This document shows, piece by piece, positions 39,178-51,027 of a DNA stretch of 64,000 nucleotides. The first letter of the stretch is position 1. Each line of letters opens with the position of its first letter. The DNA comes from Erwinia phyllosphaerae (GTDB taxonomy: Bacteria > Pseudomonadota > Gammaproteobacteria > Enterobacterales > Enterobacteriaceae). The DNA is taken from contig NZ_JAHSPF010000002.1 of NCBI RefSeq assembly GCF_019132875.1, forward strand, positions 186,001-250,000, read 5' to 3'. The position numbers and the translations under genes were made by a program. Below the pieces are notes generated by a model that ran no database searches, had not been told where the DNA came from, and saw nothing but the letters and a program-made list of their open reading frames with translations.

Positions 39178-41580
39178 ATGGCGATGAAAAAGTTGCTCAT
39201 AGCGTCGCTGCTGTTTAGCAGCGCCACCGTATACGCGGCAGACGGCTTCGTGGTGAAGGATATCCATTTCGAAGGCCTGCAGCGAGTCGCCGTCGGGGCG
39301 GCATTGCTCAGTATGCCTGTCCGCGTGGGAGATACCGTCTCCGATGATGATATCAGTAATACCATTCGCGCTCTTTTCGCGACCGGGAACTTTGAGGATG
39401 TTCAGGTTCTGCGAGACGGCAATACGCTAATCGTGCAGGTGAAAGAGCGCCCGACCATTGCCAGCATCACCTTCTCCGGCAACAAGGCGGTGAAGGACGA
39501 CATGCTCAAGCAGAACCTTGAGGCTTCTGGCGTGCGCGTGGGCGAAGCACTGGATCGCACCACCATCTCGACTATCGAGAAAGGGCTGGAAGATTTCTAC
39601 TACAGCGTGGGTAAATACAGTGCCAGCGTGAAAGCGGTTGTTACGCCACTGCCGCGTAACCGTGTCGATCTTAAACTGGTCTTTACCGAAGGCGTTTCCG
39701 CTAAAATCCAGCAGATTAACGTTGTCGGCAACAAAGCGTTCAGTTCCGACGAACTGATTTCTCGCTTCCAGCTGCGTGATGAAGTGCCGTGGTGGAACCT
39801 GGTTGGCGATCGCAAATATCAGAAGCAAAAGCTGGCTGGCGACTTAGAGACGCTGCGCAGCTTCTATCTGGATCGCGGCTATGCGCGCTTTAATATTGAT
39901 TCGACGCAGGTCAGCCTGACGCCGGACAAAAAAGGCATCTACATCACCATTAACATTACCGAAGGCGATAAGTACAAGCTTTCAAGCGTAGTGGTAAACG
40001 GCAGCATGGCGGGCCATTCGGCGGAAGTTGAGTCTCTGACTAAAATCCAGCCGGGCGAACTCTATAACGGTGCCAAAGTCACCAAAATGGAAGACGACAT
40101 CAAGAAGATGTTTGGTCGCTATGGTTATGCCTATCCGCGCGTGGTGACGCAGCCGGAAATCAACGATGCGGATAAAACCGTTAAGCTGCACGTCAACGTT
40201 GATGCGGGCAACCGTTACTACGTACGTAAAGTCCGTTTTGAAGGCAACGATACCTCAAAAGATTCCGTGCTGCGCCGCGAAATGCGCCAGATGGAAGGCG
40301 CATGGCTGGGTAGCGATCTGGTTGAGCAGGGTAAAGAGCGTCTGAACCGTACCGGCTATTTCGAAACGGTTGATACCGATACGCAGCGCGTACCGGGCTC
40401 GCCTGACCAGGTTGATGTGGTTTATAAAGTTAAGGAACGTAATACCGGTACCTTTAACTTTGGCGTAGGTTACGGCACCGAAAGCGGCGTTAGCTTCCAG
40501 GTTGGCGTGACGCAGGATAACTGGCTGGGCACGGGTAATACCGTTGGCATCAGCGGCACCAAAAACGACTACCAGACCTATGCTGAGTTCTCGCTGACCG
40601 ATCCGTACTTTACGGTCGACGGCGTCAGCCTGGGCGGCCGCATCTTCTACAACGATTTTAAAGCAGATGATGCAGATCTTTCCGACTATACCAACAGAAG
40701 TTACGGTACAGACGGTACGCTGGGCTTCCCGGTTAACGAAAACAACACGCTGCGCGTGGGTCTGGGTTACGTGCATAACGACCTGTCCCACATTCAGCCA
40801 CAGATCGCGATGTTCCGCTATCTGCAATCTGTAGGACAGAACCCGAGTTTCGATAAGAACGCCAGCTATTCAGCTGACGACTTCACGTTTAACTACGGCT
40901 GGACGTACAACACGCTGGACCGCGGCTTCTTCCCAACTTCCGGTAACCGCACCAACCTGAATGGTAAAGTAACGATTCCTGGTTCGGATAACGCCTTCTA
41001 CAAAGCGACGCTGGATACGCAGCAGTACGTACCGCTCAACCAGGATCGTACCTGGGTGCTGTTGGGTCGCGGTAAGGTTGGTTACGGTGATGGCCTGAAT
41101 GGCAAAGAGCTGCCGTTCTACGAGAACTTCTACGCCGGTGGTTCCAGCACCGTACGTGGTTTCCGCTCCAATACCATTGGTCCAAAAGCGGCTTACTACA
41201 ATAACGGTTCAAGCACCTGCTCAACCGGTACGCTGTGTGACTCAAGCGATGCGGTGGGCGGTAACGCGATGGCTACGGCCAGCGCCGAGCTGATTACGCC
41301 AACGCCGTTCCTGAGCGAAAAATATGCAAATTCCGTACGTACCTCGCTGTTTGTCGATGCCGGTACCGTATGGGATACCGCATGGGAAAATACGGCGGAA
41401 ACGCGCGCGGCAGGTATTCCGGACTATAGCGATCCGGGCAACATTCGTATGTCGGCTGGTCTGGCACTACAATGGATGTCGCCGCTGGGGCCGCTGGTGT
41501 TCTCTTACGCCCAGCCGTTCAAGAAGTACGATGGAGACAAAGCCGAGCAGTTCCAGTTTAATATCGGTAAAACCTGGTAA
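39178..41580 (+). CDS. bamA: Outer membrane protein assembly factor BamA
   Basis: The Omp85 core of the BAM complex that folds barrel proteins into the outer membrane. It has a signal peptide ending TVYA-ADGF, five POTRA domains (about 22-422), and a 16-strand barrel with the conserved VRGF (STVRGFRSN) in loop 6. It ends [10 protein letters not shown]. It is 800 residues against 810 in E. coli. The shortfall is mostly in extracellular loop 6, where a serine- and threonine-rich segment with two cysteines ([14 protein letters not shown]) replaces the longer E. coli loop. The start is MAMKK, as in E. coli. Confidence 0.98.
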   Translation: MAMKKLLIASLLFSSATVYAADGFVVKDIHFEGLQRVAVGAALLSMPVRVGDTVSDDDISNTIRALFATGNFEDVQVLRDGNTLIVQVKERPTIASITFSGNKAVKDDMLKQNLEASGVRVGEALDRTTISTIEKGLEDFYYSVGKYSASVKAVVTPLPRNRVDLKLVFTEGVSAKIQQINVVGNKAFSSDELISRFQLRDEVPWWNLVGDRKYQKQKLAGDLETLRSFYLDRGYARFNIDSTQVSLTPDKKGIYITINITEGDKYKLSSVVVNGSMAGHSAEVESLTKIQPGELYNGAKVTKMEDDIKKMFGRYGYAYPRVVTQPEINDADKTVKLHVNVDAGNRYYVRKVRFEGNDTSKDSVLRREMRQMEGAWLGSDLVEQGKERLNRTGYFETVDTDTQRVPGSPDQVDVVYKVKERNTGTFNFGVGYGTESGVSFQVGVTQDNWLGTGNTVGISGTKNDYQTYAEFSLTDPYFTVDGVSLGGRIFYNDFKADDADLSDYTNRSYGTDGTLGFPVNENNTLRVGLGYVHNDLSHIQPQIAMFRYLQSVGQNPSFDKNASYSADDFTFNYGWTYNTLDRGFFPTSGNRTNLNGKVTIPGSDNAFYKATLDTQQYVPLNQDRTWVLLGRGKVGYGDGLNGKELPFYENFYAGGSSTVRGFRSNTIGPKAAYYNNGSSTCSTGTLCDSSDAVGGNAMATASAELITPTPFLSEKYANSVRTSLFVDAGTVWDTAWENTAETRAAGIPDYSDPGNIRMSAGLALQWMSPLGPLVFSYAQPFKKYDGDKAEQFQFNIGKTW

Positions 41581-41600
41581 ACTGCCGCGGCTGGCAAAAT

Positions 41601-41630
41601 TTGAGAAAAGAGAAGTCTGACTTTTCTCAA
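41601..41630 (+). repeat. Perfect inverted repeat 1 between bamA and skp
   Basis: TTGAGAAAAG-10-CTTTTCTCAA, a 10-bp perfect stem 20 bases after the bamA stop. It forms the first of two adjacent hairpins in the bamA-skp spacer. Confidence 0.8.
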
Positions 41631-41632
41631 CG

Positions 41633-41653
41633 CTCGCGGTGTTGCACCGCGAG
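41633..41653 (+). repeat. Inverted repeat 2 between bamA and skp
   Basis: CTCGCGGT-GTTGC-ACCGCGAG, an 8-bp GC-rich stem two bases after the first repeat. No T run follows, so it is more likely an mRNA-stabilising or processing structure than a terminator. Confidence 0.8.
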
Positions 41654-41739
41654 TATCGCGCCGTTCACGGGCAGCTCCGGCTGCCTTAACGCGCAACACA
41701 TGTGTCTTTGACACAAACGTTGATGGTAAGGAGTTTATA

Positions 41740-42237
41740 GTGAAAAAGTTGTTGTGTGCCGCAGGCCTCTCTCTCGCTCTGGCGGTTTCCGCCGGTGCTC
41801 AGGCCGCTGACAAAATTGCAGTGGTAAACGTTTCCAGCATTTTCCAACAGTTACCGGCGCGTGCGACAGTTGCGAAACAGCTTGAAAATGAGTTCAAAGG
41901 CCGGGCAACTGAGCTGCAGGGCATGGAGCGCGATCTGCAAACCAAAATGCAGCGTCTACAGCGCGATGGTTCTACCATGAAAGCAAGCGAGCGCAGCCGT
42001 CTGGAAAAAGACGTGATGGCGCAGCGTGAAACCTTCTCCAGCAAAGCGCAGGCTTTCGAGCAGGATAACCGTCGTCGCCAGGCAGAAGAGCGTAACAAAA
42101 TCCTGAGCCGTATTCAGGATGCAGTGAAGAAAGTTGCGGCTGACGAAGGTTACGACGTCGTTGTTGACGCTAACGCTGTAGCGTACGCCAGCTCATCTAA
42201 AGACATCACTGCTGATGTACTGAAACAGGTTAAATAA
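41740..42237 (+). CDS. skp: Periplasmic chaperone Skp (OmpH), GTG start
   Basis: A trimeric jellyfish-shaped chaperone that holds unfolded outer membrane proteins on the way to BamA. It has a signal peptide [22 protein letters not shown] followed by [14 protein letters not shown] long helical, charged tentacle region (50-125) follows, and the end [14 protein letters not shown] is conserved. It is 165 residues. Translation starts at GTG (41740) behind AAGGAG. The gene lies 3 bases before lpxD. Confidence 0.97.
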   Translation: MKKLLCAAGLSLALAVSAGAQAADKIAVVNVSSIFQQLPARATVAKQLENEFKGRATELQGMERDLQTKMQRLQRDGSTMKASERSRLEKDVMAQRETFSSKAQAFEQDNRRRQAEERNKILSRIQDAVKKVAADEGYDVVVDANAVAYASSSKDITADVLKQVK

Positions 42238-42240
42238 TCA

Positions 42241-43263
42241 ATGTCTTCAATTCGACTGGCTGATTTAGCCCAGCAGTTGGATGCAGATTTGCACGGAGAT
42301 GGCGATATCGTCATCTCCGGCATTGCTTCTATGCACTCCGCCCAGGCCGGCCAAATCACGTTTCTCTCTAACAGTCGTTACCGCGATCAGCTTGCTGCCT
42401 GTAAGGCATCAGCCGTAGTGTTACTGGCTGCTGATCTTGACTACTTCCAGGGCTCTGCACTGGTCGTAAAAGATCCTTATCTGACCTATGCGCGTATGGC
42501 GCAAATTCTTGATACCACGCCGCAGCCTGCTGCCAATATCGCGCCGAGCGCGGTTATTGATGCCGCTGCGACGCTGGGCAACAACGTGGCAATCGGCGCT
42601 AACGCCGTTATCGAATCCGGCGTCACGCTGGGCGATAACGTGGTCATTGGCGCTGGCTGCTTTGTTGGAAAAAATAGCCGCATCGGTGCGGGAACTCGCC
42701 TGTGGGCCAACGTTTCTGTTTATCACGAAGTGCAAATCGGTGAAAATTGCCTGATCCAGTCCGGCACCGTCATCGGCGCGGACGGATTCGGTTACGCTAA
42801 CGATCGCGGCAACTGGGTGAAAATCCCCCAGCTTGGCACGGTGATTATTGGCGATCGTGTTGAAATCGGTGCCTGTACTACCATCGATCGCGGCGCGTTG
42901 GATAACACTCAGATCGGGAATGGTGTTATCATTGACAACCAGTGCCAGATTGCACACAACGTGGTGATTGGCGACAATACCGCGGTGGCGGGCGGCGTGA
43001 TCATGGCGGGCAGCCTGAAAATCGGCCGCTACTGCATGATTGGCGGTGCCAGCGTCATTAATGGCCATATGGAAATTTGTGACAAAGTGACGGTAACGGG
43101 AATGGGAATGGTCATGAGACCAATTACCGAACCTGGGGTATACTCCTCCGGAATTCCGCTGCAGCCCAACAAAAACTGGCGCAAGACCGCCGCGCTGGTA
43201 ATGAATATCGATGAAATGAGCAAGCGCTTAAAAGCCATCGAGCGCAAAGTCCACAAGGACTAG
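42241..43263 (+). CDS. lpxD: UDP-3-O-acylglucosamine N-acyltransferase
   Basis: The third step of lipid A synthesis: it adds the second 3-hydroxymyristoyl chain. It is 340 residues: an N-terminal uridine-binding domain, then left-handed beta-helix hexapeptide repeats ([19 protein letters not shown] in part), and a C-terminal helix ending [12 protein letters not shown]. The catalytic His is in the [12 protein letters not shown] segment. It starts three bases after the skp stop. Confidence 0.97.
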   Translation: MSSIRLADLAQQLDADLHGDGDIVISGIASMHSAQAGQITFLSNSRYRDQLAACKASAVVLLAADLDYFQGSALVVKDPYLTYARMAQILDTTPQPAANIAPSAVIDAAATLGNNVAIGANAVIESGVTLGDNVVIGAGCFVGKNSRIGAGTRLWANVSVYHEVQIGENCLIQSGTVIGADGFGYANDRGNWVKIPQLGTVIIGDRVEIGACTTIDRGALDNTQIGNGVIIDNQCQIAHNVVIGDNTAVAGGVIMAGSLKIGRYCMIGGASVINGHMEICDKVTVTGMGMVMRPITEPGVYSSGIPLQPNKNWRKTAALVMNIDEMSKRLKAIERKVHKD

Positions 43264-43282
43264 GCGCCTTACCAGCGGTCGA

Positions 43283-43344
43283 CCAGCCTTCACTATTTCG
43301 CCCTGAAGCGGAATATAAAAAGAATGCTAAGCATGGAAGGCTGG
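43283..43344 (+). repeat. Long-range inverted repeat in the lpxD-fabZ spacer
   Basis: CCAGCCTTC (43283-43291) and GAAGGCTGG (43336-43344) are perfect 9-base complements 44 bases apart. They could close a larger structure upstream of fabZ. Confidence 0.55.
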
Positions 43345-43362
43345 GGCACGGAAACTGATTTG

Positions 43363-43394
43363 CGGCCTGCGAACGACACTTTCGTTGCAGGCCG
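43363..43394 (+). repeat. Strong bulged hairpin upstream of fabZ
   Basis: CGGCCTGC, a bulged G, AACGA, loop CACTT, TCGTT, GCAGGCCG: 13 paired bases with one bulge. It ends 43 bases before the fabZ TTG. No T run follows. A candidate regulatory or processing structure. Confidence 0.7.
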
Positions 43395-43437
43395 TGTTAT
43401 TGATGCCATCAGAATTTTTTAGGACAGGAAGAGTATT

Positions 43438-43893
43438 TTGACTACTGAAACTCATACTCTGAAAATTGAAGAGATTATTGAACTGCTGCCGCACCGCTAT
43501 CCGTTTCTGCTGGTCGATCGCGTACTTGAATTTGAAGAGCACAAGTTTTTACGCGCGGTCAAGAACGTATCGGTCAACGAACCGTTTTTCCAGGGCCATT
43601 TCCCTGGTAAACCGATTTTTCCAGGCGTGCTGATTTTAGAAGCCATGGCGCAGGCGACCGGTATTCTGGCGTTTAAAAGCGTAGGTAAGCTGGAACCAGG
43701 CGAACTTTACTACTTTGCTGGTATTGATGAAGCCCGCTTCAAGCGTCCGGTTGTCCCAGGCGATCAGATGATTATGGAAGTCACCTTCGAGAAAACCCGC
43801 CGGGGTTTGACCCGCTTTAAAGGCGTGGCGACCGTTGACGGTAAAATTGTCTGCGAAGCAACCATGATGTGTGCCCGCAGCCGGGAGGCGTAA
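43438..43893 (+). CDS. fabZ: 3-hydroxyacyl-[acyl-carrier-protein] dehydratase FabZ, TTG start
   Basis: Dehydrates 3-hydroxyacyl-ACP in fatty acid elongation and competes with LpxA for 3-hydroxymyristoyl-ACP. It is 151 residues, a hot-dog fold with catalytic H54 ([14 protein letters not shown]) and E68 (LILEAMAQ). Translation begins at TTG (43438), the codon also used in E. coli. AGGAAGAG precedes it. Adjacent to lpxA, which it balances. Confidence 0.97.
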   Translation: MTTETHTLKIEEIIELLPHRYPFLLVDRVLEFEEHKFLRAVKNVSVNEPFFQGHFPGKPIFPGVLILEAMAQATGILAFKSVGKLEPGELYYFAGIDEARFKRPVVPGDQMIMEVTFEKTRRGLTRFKGVATVDGKIVCEATMMCARSREA

Positions 43894-43896
43894 TTC

Positions 43897-44685
43897 GTGA
43901 TTGATGAAACTGCTGTGATCCATCCCAGCTCTGTAATTGAAGAGGGTGCCGTTATTGGCGCTCGCGTTCATATTGGCCCGTTCTGCTTTATCGGCGCGAA
44001 CGTTGAAATTGGCGAAGGCACCGTGCTGAAGTCGCACGTGGTCATCAACGGCCATACCAAAATTGGTAAAGACAATACGATTTACCAGTTCGCGACCATT
44101 GGTGAAGTTAACCAGGATTTGAAATATGCGGGTGAACCTACTCGCGTAGAAGTTGGCGATCGCAACAGCATTCGTGAAAGCGTAACGATTCATCGTGGCA
44201 CTTCACAGGCCGACGGCCTGACCAAAATCGGCAGCGATAACCTGCTGATGGTTAACGTGCATGTCGCACACGACTGCATTATCGGCGATCGCTGCATTCT
44301 GGCCAACAATGCTACGCTTGGCGGTCACGTTACCGTGGATGACTTCGCTATTATTGGCGGGATGACGGCAGTTCATCAATTCTGCATCATTGGCGCGCAC
44401 GTCATGGTTGGCGGCTGTTCCGGCGTTGCACAGGACGTTCCTCCTTTTGTTATTGCGCAGGGAAATCACGCCACGCCATTTGGTATCAACCTGGTTGGCC
44501 TGCAGCGTCGCGGCTTCAGCAAAGAAGCGCTACACGCGATCCGTAACGCTTACAAAGTGTTGTACCGCAGCGGTAAAACGCTGGATGAAGCGAAGCCGGA
44601 AATCGCCGACATCGCTCGCGAGCATCCTGAAGTGCAGCCTTTCTTTGATTTCTTTGCCCGCTCTACGCGGGGCCTGATTCGTTAA
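43897..44685 (+). CDS. lpxA: UDP-N-acetylglucosamine O-acyltransferase, GTG start
   Basis: The first step of lipid A synthesis: acyl transfer from 3-hydroxymyristoyl-ACP to UDP-GlcNAc. It is 262 residues of hexapeptide-repeat beta-helix, with the catalytic histidine in [14 protein letters not shown] and the [14 protein letters not shown] segment typical of LpxA. It starts at GTG (43897), three bases after fabZ, with GGGAGG upstream. E. coli also uses GTG. Confidence 0.97.
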   Translation: MIDETAVIHPSSVIEEGAVIGARVHIGPFCFIGANVEIGEGTVLKSHVVINGHTKIGKDNTIYQFATIGEVNQDLKYAGEPTRVEVGDRNSIRESVTIHRGTSQADGLTKIGSDNLLMVNVHVAHDCIIGDRCILANNATLGGHVTVDDFAIIGGMTAVHQFCIIGAHVMVGGCSGVAQDVPPFVIAQGNHATPFGINLVGLQRRGFSKEALHAIRNAYKVLYRSGKTLDEAKPEIADIAREHPEVQPFFDFFARSTRGLIR

Positions 44686-44688
44686 CGC

Positions 44689-45831
44689 ATGCCAAAACCT
44701 TTAACGATAGCCCTGGTCGCCGGAGAAACCTCCGGCGATATTCTTGGTGCCGGCCTGATCCGCGCGCTGAAAGAAAAGCATCCCGATACGCGTTTCGTTG
44801 GCGTTGCGGGGCCGCTGATGCAGGCTGAAGGCTGCGAAGCCTGGTATGAAATGGAAGAGCTGGCGGTAATGGGCGTGGTGGAAGTGCTGGAAAGGCTGCC
44901 GCGTCTGTTAAAAATCCGCCGCGATTTAACGCAAAGGTTTAGCGAGCTCAAACCCGATGTTTTTGTCGGCATTGATGCGCCAGATTTCAATATCACGCTG
45001 GAAGGTCGGCTGAAAGCGCGTGGTATCCGTACTATTCATTACGTCAGCCCTTCCGTCTGGGCGTGGCGTCAAAAGCGCGTTTTCAAAATTGGCCGTGCTA
45101 CCGATCTGGTGCTGGCGTTTTTACCTTTTGAAAAAGCTTTCTACGATCGCTATAACGTTCCCTGCCGCTTTATTGGTCATACAATGGCCGATGCGATGCC
45201 GATTGAGCCGGACAAAAGCGCCGCTCGCCGGGAGCTGGGTATTGCGGATAACGTCCCTTGTCTGGCTCTGCTGCCAGGCAGCCGCAATGCAGAAGTAGAA
45301 ATGCTGAGCGCGGACTTTCTGAAAACGGCGATTTTGCTCCGCAAAAAATGGCCCGATCTCGAAATCGTGGTGCCGCTGGTCAATCCACGCCGCCGCGAGC
45401 AGTTTGAAAAAATTAAGGCTGAAGTCGCCCCCGATTTACCCGTGCATTTACTGGATGGCAAAGGACGTCAGGCGATGGTTGCCAGCGACGCGGCGCTGCT
45501 GGCTTCCGGCACGGCTGCGCTGGAGTGTATGCTGGCAAAATGTCCAATGGTCGTAGGCTACCGGATGAAGCCGTTTACCTTCTGGCTGGCGAAGCGGCTG
45601 GTAAAAACTGACTACGTTTCCCTGCCCAACCTGCTGGCCGGACGCGAGCTGGTGAAAGAGCTACTGCAGGACGAATGCCAGCCAGAGCAGCTGGCTGCCG
45701 CGCTGGAGCCGCTGCTGGCAAAAGGCGACACCCGTGACCAGCTATTGGCAACCTTTGCCGAGCTGCACCACCAGATCCGCTGGAGTGCGGACGAACAGGC
45801 TGCCACGGCCGTACTGGAGCTATGTAAATGA
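44689..45831 (+). CDS. lpxB: Lipid-A-disaccharide synthase
   Basis: A GT-B family 19 glycosyltransferase that joins UDP-diacylglucosamine and lipid X into the beta-1,6 disaccharide. It is 380 residues, with [12 protein letters not shown] at the N-terminus, [26 protein letters not shown], and the donor-binding [11 protein letters not shown]. It begins three bases after lpxA and its stop overlaps the rnhB start by 4 bases. Confidence 0.97.
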   Translation: MPKPLTIALVAGETSGDILGAGLIRALKEKHPDTRFVGVAGPLMQAEGCEAWYEMEELAVMGVVEVLERLPRLLKIRRDLTQRFSELKPDVFVGIDAPDFNITLEGRLKARGIRTIHYVSPSVWAWRQKRVFKIGRATDLVLAFLPFEKAFYDRYNVPCRFIGHTMADAMPIEPDKSAARRELGIADNVPCLALLPGSRNAEVEMLSADFLKTAILLRKKWPDLEIVVPLVNPRRREQFEKIKAEVAPDLPVHLLDGKGRQAMVASDAALLASGTAALECMLAKCPMVVGYRMKPFTFWLAKRLVKTDYVSLPNLLAGRELVKELLQDECQPEQLAAALEPLLAKGDTRDQLLATFAELHHQIRWSADEQAATAVLELCK

Positions 45832-46442
45832 GTTTTATCTATCCTCAGGCCGCGTTGATTGCCGGCGTGGATGAAGTAGGGCGCGGCCCGCTGGTGGGGG
45901 CGGTCGTTACCGCTGCGGTGATCCTCGATCCCGCAAAGCCAATTATTGGCCTGGCCGACTCAAAAAAGCTGTCGGAAAAACGCCGTCTGGCGCTGTTTGA
46001 CGAGATCAAAGAGAAAGCGTTGAGCTGGAGTCTGGGCCGCGCAGAGCCGGAAGAGATCGACCAGCTCAATATTCTGCATGCCACCATGCTGGCCATGCAG
46101 CGAGCGGTGGCGGGCCTGGCCATTACGCCAGATTTTGTGCTGATTGACGGCAACCGCTGTCCGGCACTGCCAATGCCTTCTCAGGCAGTGGTAAAAGGCG
46201 ATAGCCTGGTCGCGGAAATCAGCGCCGCGTCGATCATTGCCAAGGTAACGCGCGATCGCGAGATGGCGGAGCTGGATCTGCTGTTCCCGGAATATGGTTT
46301 TGCCCAACACAAGGGCTATCCTACAGCGCTGCATATGGCAAAGCTGGCGCTCCATGGTGCCACGCCGCATCATCGCCGCAGCTTCGCGCCGGTGCGCAAT
46401 GCGCTGCTGGATGCAGAAGTTCTTGCCCGCGTTCACAGTTAG
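45828..46442 (+). CDS. rnhB: Ribonuclease HII
   Basis: Removes RNA from RNA-DNA hybrids, including single ribonucleotides left by DNA polymerase. It is 204 residues. The DEDD active site starts in [13 protein letters not shown] (D15, E16), with DGNRCP and KVTRDREM further on. It overlaps lpxB (ATGA), and dnaE follows after 18 bases, so replication and RNA removal genes are coexpressed. Confidence 0.97.
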   Translation: MSFIYPQAALIAGVDEVGRGPLVGAVVTAAVILDPAKPIIGLADSKKLSEKRRLALFDEIKEKALSWSLGRAEPEEIDQLNILHATMLAMQRAVAGLAITPDFVLIDGNRCPALPMPSQAVVKGDSLVAEISAASIIAKVTRDREMAELDLLFPEYGFAQHKGYPTALHMAKLALHGATPHHRRSFAPVRNALLDAEVLARVHS

Positions 46443-46460
46443 TTTTCAGCAGGATTAAAG

Positions 46461-49400
46461 ATGGCCGAACCTCGTTTTATTCATTTACGCGTACACAGCG
46501 ACTATTCCATGGTAGATGGACTAGCCAAGACTGCCCCGCTGGTGAAAAAAGCGGCCGCGATGGGCATGCCCGCGATAGCGATCACCGATTTCACCAACCT
46601 TTGCGGGCTGGTGAAGTTTTACGGAACGGCGCACGGGCAGGGTATCAAGCCGATTATCGGCGCGGACTTTAACGTTGCCAGCGAGGCGATGGGCGATGAG
46701 CTTTCGCAGCTTACCGTGCTGGCAGCGACTAATACCGGCTATCAAAATCTTACCCTGCTGATTTCCCGCGCCTATCAGCGTGGCTATGGCGCGGCCGGCC
46801 CCGTTATCGATCGCGACTGGCTGATTGAGCTGAACGAGGGCCTGATCCTGCTTTCCGGCGGTCGTCGCGGCGACGTGGGCAAGATGCAGCTGCGCGGCAA
46901 CCAAACGCTGGTGGCCGAATGCCTGGCGTTTTACCAGCAGTACTTCCCCAACCGCTACTACCTTGAGCTAAGCCGTACTGGCCGTCCTGACGAAGAGTCC
47001 TGGCTGCATGCCGCCGTTGAGCTGGCGATTGCCGAGGGCGTGCCGGTGGTGGCCACCAACGAAGTCTGCTTCCTGGAAGAGGGCGATTTTGACGCGCACG
47101 AAATCCGCGTGGCTATTCACGACGGCTTTACGCTGGACGATCCCAAGCGTCCGCGCCTCTACAGTCCTCAGCAATATCTACGCAGCGAAGAAGAAATGTG
47201 TGAGCTGTTCTCAGACATTCCTGAAGCGCTGGCCAACAGCGTAGAGATTGCTAAGCGTTGTAACGTCACCATCCGCCTGGGTGAATACTTCCTGCCGCAG
47301 TTTCCTACTGGCGACATGACCACCGAAGATTTTCTGGTGATGAAGTCGAAAGAGGGACTGGAAGAGCGTCTGGAATTTTTATTCCCCGATCCAGAAGAGC
47401 GTGCGCAGAAACGGCCTGAGTACGACGAGCGCCTCGATATTGAGCTGGGCGTTATTAACCAGATGGGCTTCCCCGGCTACTTCCTGATCGTTATGGAGTT
47501 TATCCAGTGGTCGAAAGACAACGACGTGCCGGTCGGGCCAGGACGTGGCTCCGGCGCCGGGTCGCTGGTGGCCTATGCGCTGAAAATTACCGACCTCGAT
47601 CCGCTGGAGTTCGACCTGCTGTTTGAACGTTTCCTTAACCCGGAACGTGTCTCCATGCCTGACTTTGACGTCGACTTCTGCATGGAAAAACGCGATCTGG
47701 TGATCGAGCACGTCGCCGAAATGTACGGTCGGAAAGCGGTATCGCAGATTATTACTTTCGGTACGATGGCGGCGAAAGCGGTAATTCGCGACGTGGGCCG
47801 CGTACTGGGGCATCCATACGGATTTGTCGATCGTATCTCCAAGCTGGTGCCGCCCGATCCGGGCATGACGCTGGAAAAAGCCTTTGCCGCCGAGCCGCAG
47901 CTTCCGGAAATCTACGAAGCCGACGAGGAAGTTAAAGCGCTGATCGACATGGCACGCAAGCTGGAAGGCGTCACGCGTAACGCTGGTAAGCATGCGGGTG
48001 GCGTGGTCATCGCGCCAACGCAGATCACCGATTTTGCGCCGCTTTACTGCGACGAAAACGGCAACCATCCGGTGACGCAGTTCGACAAGAATGACGTGGA
48101 ATACGCCGGTCTGGTCAAGTTCGACTTCCTGGGCCTGCGTACGCTGACCATTATCGACTGGGCGCTGGCGATGATTAATGCCCGCCGCAAAAAGCACGGC
48201 GAGCCGCCAATCGATATCGCGGCGATTCCGCTTGATGACAAAAAAAGTTTCGATATGCTACAGCGCTCGGAAACCACGGCGGTATTCCAGCTTGAATCGC
48301 GCGGCATGAAAGATTTGATCAAGCGCCTGAAGCCGGACTGTTTTGAAGATATGATCGCGCTGGTAGCGCTGTTCCGTCCGGGGCCGCTGCAATCGGGCAT
48401 GGTAGATAACTTTATCGACCGTAAACACGGGCGTGAAGCCATTTCCTATCCTGATATTCAGTGGCAGCATGAGTCACTGAAGCCGGTACTGGAGCCGACC
48501 TACGGCATTATCCTGTATCAGGAACAGGTGATGCAGATTGCTCAGGTGCTGGCTGGCTACAGCCTTGGCGGCGCGGACATGTTGCGCCGTGCGATGGGTA
48601 AAAAGAACCCGGTCGAAATGGCCAAGCAGCGCGGCGGTTTTGAAGACGGCGCGAAGGCGCGCGGCGTGGACGGCGAGCTGGCGATTAAAATCTTTGACCT
48701 GGTAGAAAAATTTGCCGGTTATGGTTTTAACAAATCGCACTCCGCCGCCTACGCGCTGGTTTCCTATCAGACGCTGTGGTTAAAAGCGCACTATCCGGCT
48801 GAGTTTATGGCTGCGGTCATGACTGCCGATATGGATAACACCGAGAAAGTGGTTGGTCTGGTAGACGAATGCTGGCGGATGGGGCTGAAAGTGCTGCCGC
48901 CGGATATCAATTCCGGGCTTTATCCGTTTCACGTTAACGATGACGGCGAGATCGTTTACGGCATCGGCGCGATTAAAGGCGTAGGCGAAGGCCCGATTGA
49001 AGCCATCCTGGAAGCGCGTAATAAAGACGGTTATTTCCGGGAACTGTTCGATCTATGCGCGCGTACCGATACCAAAAAGCTGAACCGGCGCGTGCTGGAA
49101 AAGCTGATTATGTCCGGCGCGTTCGACAGGCTTGGGCCGCATCGTGCTGCATTAATGAGCGCGCTCAACGATGCATTGAAAGCGGCAGATCAGCATGCGA
49201 AGGCAGAAGCCATCGGCCAGGCGGATATGTTTGGCGTGCTGGCAGAAGAGCCGGAGCAGATTGAAAAATCCTATGCTGACGTCACGCCGTGGCCGGAACA
49301 GGTCAGGCTGGATGGCGAAAGAGAAACCTTAGGGCTTTACTTAACCGGGCACCCGATTAATCAGTATCTGAAAGAGATCGAGCGCTACGTTGGAGGAATG

Positions 49401-49943
49401 CGCCTGAAAGACATGCACCCGACCGAACGTGGCAAGATGACCATGGCTGTTGGTCTGGTGGTGGCGGCCCGCGTAATGGTAACAAAGCGTGGTAACCGCA
49501 TCGGGATTTGTACGCTGGATGACCGTTCAGGCCGTCTGGAAGTAATGCTCTTCACCGATGCACTTGATAAGTTCCAGCATTTGCTGGAAAAAGACCGTAT
49601 CCTGATCGTCAGCGGACAGGTCAGCTTCGATGACTTCAGCGGCGGCCTGAAAATGACCGCTCGCGATGTGATGGACATTGATGAAGCTCGCGAAAAATAT
49701 GCGCGCGGGCTTGCTATCTCGCTGACGGACAGGCAAATTGATGACCAGCTTTTAAACCGTCTCCGGCAATCCCTTGAACCTCACCGTTCGGGGACTATTC
49801 CGGTACATCTCTATTATCAGAGAGAGGATGCGCGGGCGAAGTTGCGCTTTGGCGCAGCGTGGCGCGTGTCACCCAGCGATCGTTTATTAAATGAACTGCG
49901 ATCGCTGATAGGGTCGGAGCAGGTGGAACTGGAGTTTGACTAA
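46461..49943 (+). CDS. dnaE: DNA polymerase III alpha subunit
   Basis: The replicative DNA polymerase catalytic subunit. It is 1160 residues, the E. coli length. Domains: PHP ([19 protein letters not shown], residues 5-23, onward), palm with catalytic aspartates in [13 protein letters not shown] (about 399-411), the fingers, and the [14 protein letters not shown] segment. A helix-hairpin-helix and an OB-fold (about 1000-1070) follow. Its beta-clamp motif lies near QADMFG (about 920). It is preceded by rnhB and followed by accA after 12 bases. Confidence 0.98.
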   Translation: MAEPRFIHLRVHSDYSMVDGLAKTAPLVKKAAAMGMPAIAITDFTNLCGLVKFYGTAHGQGIKPIIGADFNVASEAMGDELSQLTVLAATNTGYQNLTLLISRAYQRGYGAAGPVIDRDWLIELNEGLILLSGGRRGDVGKMQLRGNQTLVAECLAFYQQYFPNRYYLELSRTGRPDEESWLHAAVELAIAEGVPVVATNEVCFLEEGDFDAHEIRVAIHDGFTLDDPKRPRLYSPQQYLRSEEEMCELFSDIPEALANSVEIAKRCNVTIRLGEYFLPQFPTGDMTTEDFLVMKSKEGLEERLEFLFPDPEERAQKRPEYDERLDIELGVINQMGFPGYFLIVMEFIQWSKDNDVPVGPGRGSGAGSLVAYALKITDLDPLEFDLLFERFLNPERVSMPDFDVDFCMEKRDLVIEHVAEMYGRKAVSQIITFGTMAAKAVIRDVGRVLGHPYGFVDRISKLVPPDPGMTLEKAFAAEPQLPEIYEADEEVKALIDMARKLEGVTRNAGKHAGGVVIAPTQITDFAPLYCDENGNHPVTQFDKNDVEYAGLVKFDFLGLRTLTIIDWALAMINARRKKHGEPPIDIAAIPLDDKKSFDMLQRSETTAVFQLESRGMKDLIKRLKPDCFEDMIALVALFRPGPLQSGMVDNFIDRKHGREAISYPDIQWQHESLKPVLEPTYGIILYQEQVMQIAQVLAGYSLGGADMLRRAMGKKNPVEMAKQRGGFEDGAKARGVDGELAIKIFDLVEKFAGYGFNKSHSAAYALVSYQTLWLKAHYPAEFMAAVMTADMDNTEKVVGLVDECWRMGLKVLPPDINSGLYPFHVNDDGEIVYGIGAIKGVGEGPIEAILEARNKDGYFRELFDLCARTDTKKLNRRVLEKLIMSGAFDRLGPHRAALMSALNDALKAADQHAKAEAIGQADMFGVLAEEPEQIEKSYADVTPWPEQVRLDGERETLGLYLTGHPINQYLKEIERYVGGMRLKDMHPTERGKMTMAVGLVVAARVMVTKRGNRIGICTLDDRSGRLEVMLFTDALDKFQHLLEKDRILIVSGQVSFDDFSGGLKMTARDVMDIDEAREKYARGLAISLTDRQIDDQLLNRLRQSLEPHRSGTIPVHLYYQREDARAKLRFGAAWRVSPSDRLLNELRSLIGSEQVELEFD

Positions 49944-49955
49944 AACAGGAATATT

Positions 49956-50915
49956 ATGAGTCTTAATTACCTGGATTTCGAACAGCCAATCGCAGAACTT
50001 GAAGCGAAAATTGATTCGCTCAAGTCGGTTGGCCGTCAGGATGAAAAACTGGATATTAATCTGGATGAAGAGATTCAGCGTCTGCGCGAAAAAAGCGTTG
50101 AGCTGACCCGTAAAATCTTCTCCGATTTGGGTGCATGGCAGATCGCGCAGCTGGCGCGTCATCCTCTGCGTCCGTACACGCTGGACTATGTCCGCAACGT
50201 GTTTACCGACTTTGACGAGCTGGCAGGCGACCGTGCCTATGCGGATGATAAAGCCATTGTTGGCGGTATCGCTCGTCTGGAAGGACGTCCGGTGATGATC
50301 ATTGGTCATCAGAAAGGACGCGAAACCAAAGAGAAAATTCGTCGTAACTTTGGTATGCCGGCACCGGAAGGCTATCGCAAAGCGCTGCGTCTGATGGAGA
50401 TGGCCGAGCGGTTTAATATGCCGATCATCACCTTTATCGATACGCCAGGGGCTTATCCGGGCGTGGGTGCAGAAGAGCGTGGGCAGTCTGAGGCTATCGC
50501 ACGCAACCTGCGTGAGATGTCCGGGTTAACCGTGCCGGTCATCTGTACCGTTATCGGTGAAGGTGGTTCCGGCGGCGCGCTGGCGATTGGCGTTGGCGAT
50601 AAAGTGAATATGCTGCAGTACAGCACCTATTCGGTGATTTCACCGGAAGGCTGTGCGTCAATTCTGTGGAAAAGCGCGGATAAAGCGCCGCTGGCTGCAG
50701 AAGCGATGGGTATTATTGCACCGCGCCTGAAAGAGCTGAAGCTGATCGATACGGTAATCCCGGAGCCACTGGGCGGCGCGCACCGCAATCCGCTGGCTAT
50801 CGGTGCTTCCATGAAGGCGCAGCTGCTGGCTGATCTGGCCGAACTGGATGAACTGACCAAAGAAGAACTGCTGGATCGTCGCTATCAGCGCCTGATGAGC
50901 TACGGCTACGCCTGA
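49956..50915 (+). CDS. accA: Acetyl-CoA carboxylase carboxyltransferase subunit alpha
   Basis: With AccD it transfers the carboxyl group from biotin to acetyl-CoA, giving malonyl-CoA for fatty acid synthesis. It is 319 residues, the E. coli length, of crotonase fold, with [18 protein letters not shown] and [15 protein letters not shown]. It is last gene of the long cluster and is closed by a strong terminator. Confidence 0.98.
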   Translation: MSLNYLDFEQPIAELEAKIDSLKSVGRQDEKLDINLDEEIQRLREKSVELTRKIFSDLGAWQIAQLARHPLRPYTLDYVRNVFTDFDELAGDRAYADDKAIVGGIARLEGRPVMIIGHQKGRETKEKIRRNFGMPAPEGYRKALRLMEMAERFNMPIITFIDTPGAYPGVGAEERGQSEAIARNLREMSGLTVPVICTVIGEGGSGGALAIGVGDKVNMLQYSTYSVISPEGCASILWKSADKAPLAAEAMGIIAPRLKELKLIDTVIPEPLGGAHRNPLAIGASMKAQLLADLAELDELTKEELLDRRYQRLMSYGYA

Positions 50916-50930
50916 TAGTTTTTCAGCTTT

Positions 50931-50991
50931 AAAAGCGGGTTCTGGACGTTGTGCTGCCTTCTGGCGGTACAGGTCCGGAACCCGCTTTTTT
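50931..50991 (+). terminator. Terminator after accA
   Basis: AAAAGCGGGTTCTGGAC (50931-50947) and GTCCGGAACCCGCTTTTT (50973-50990) form a long stem with a 25-base loop and a T run. It marks the border between the conserved cluster and the accessory region. Confidence 0.9.
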
Positions 50992-51027
50992 ATTGGCTCC
51001 GCTTATTTAAAAAAAACTGGCTGGTGA

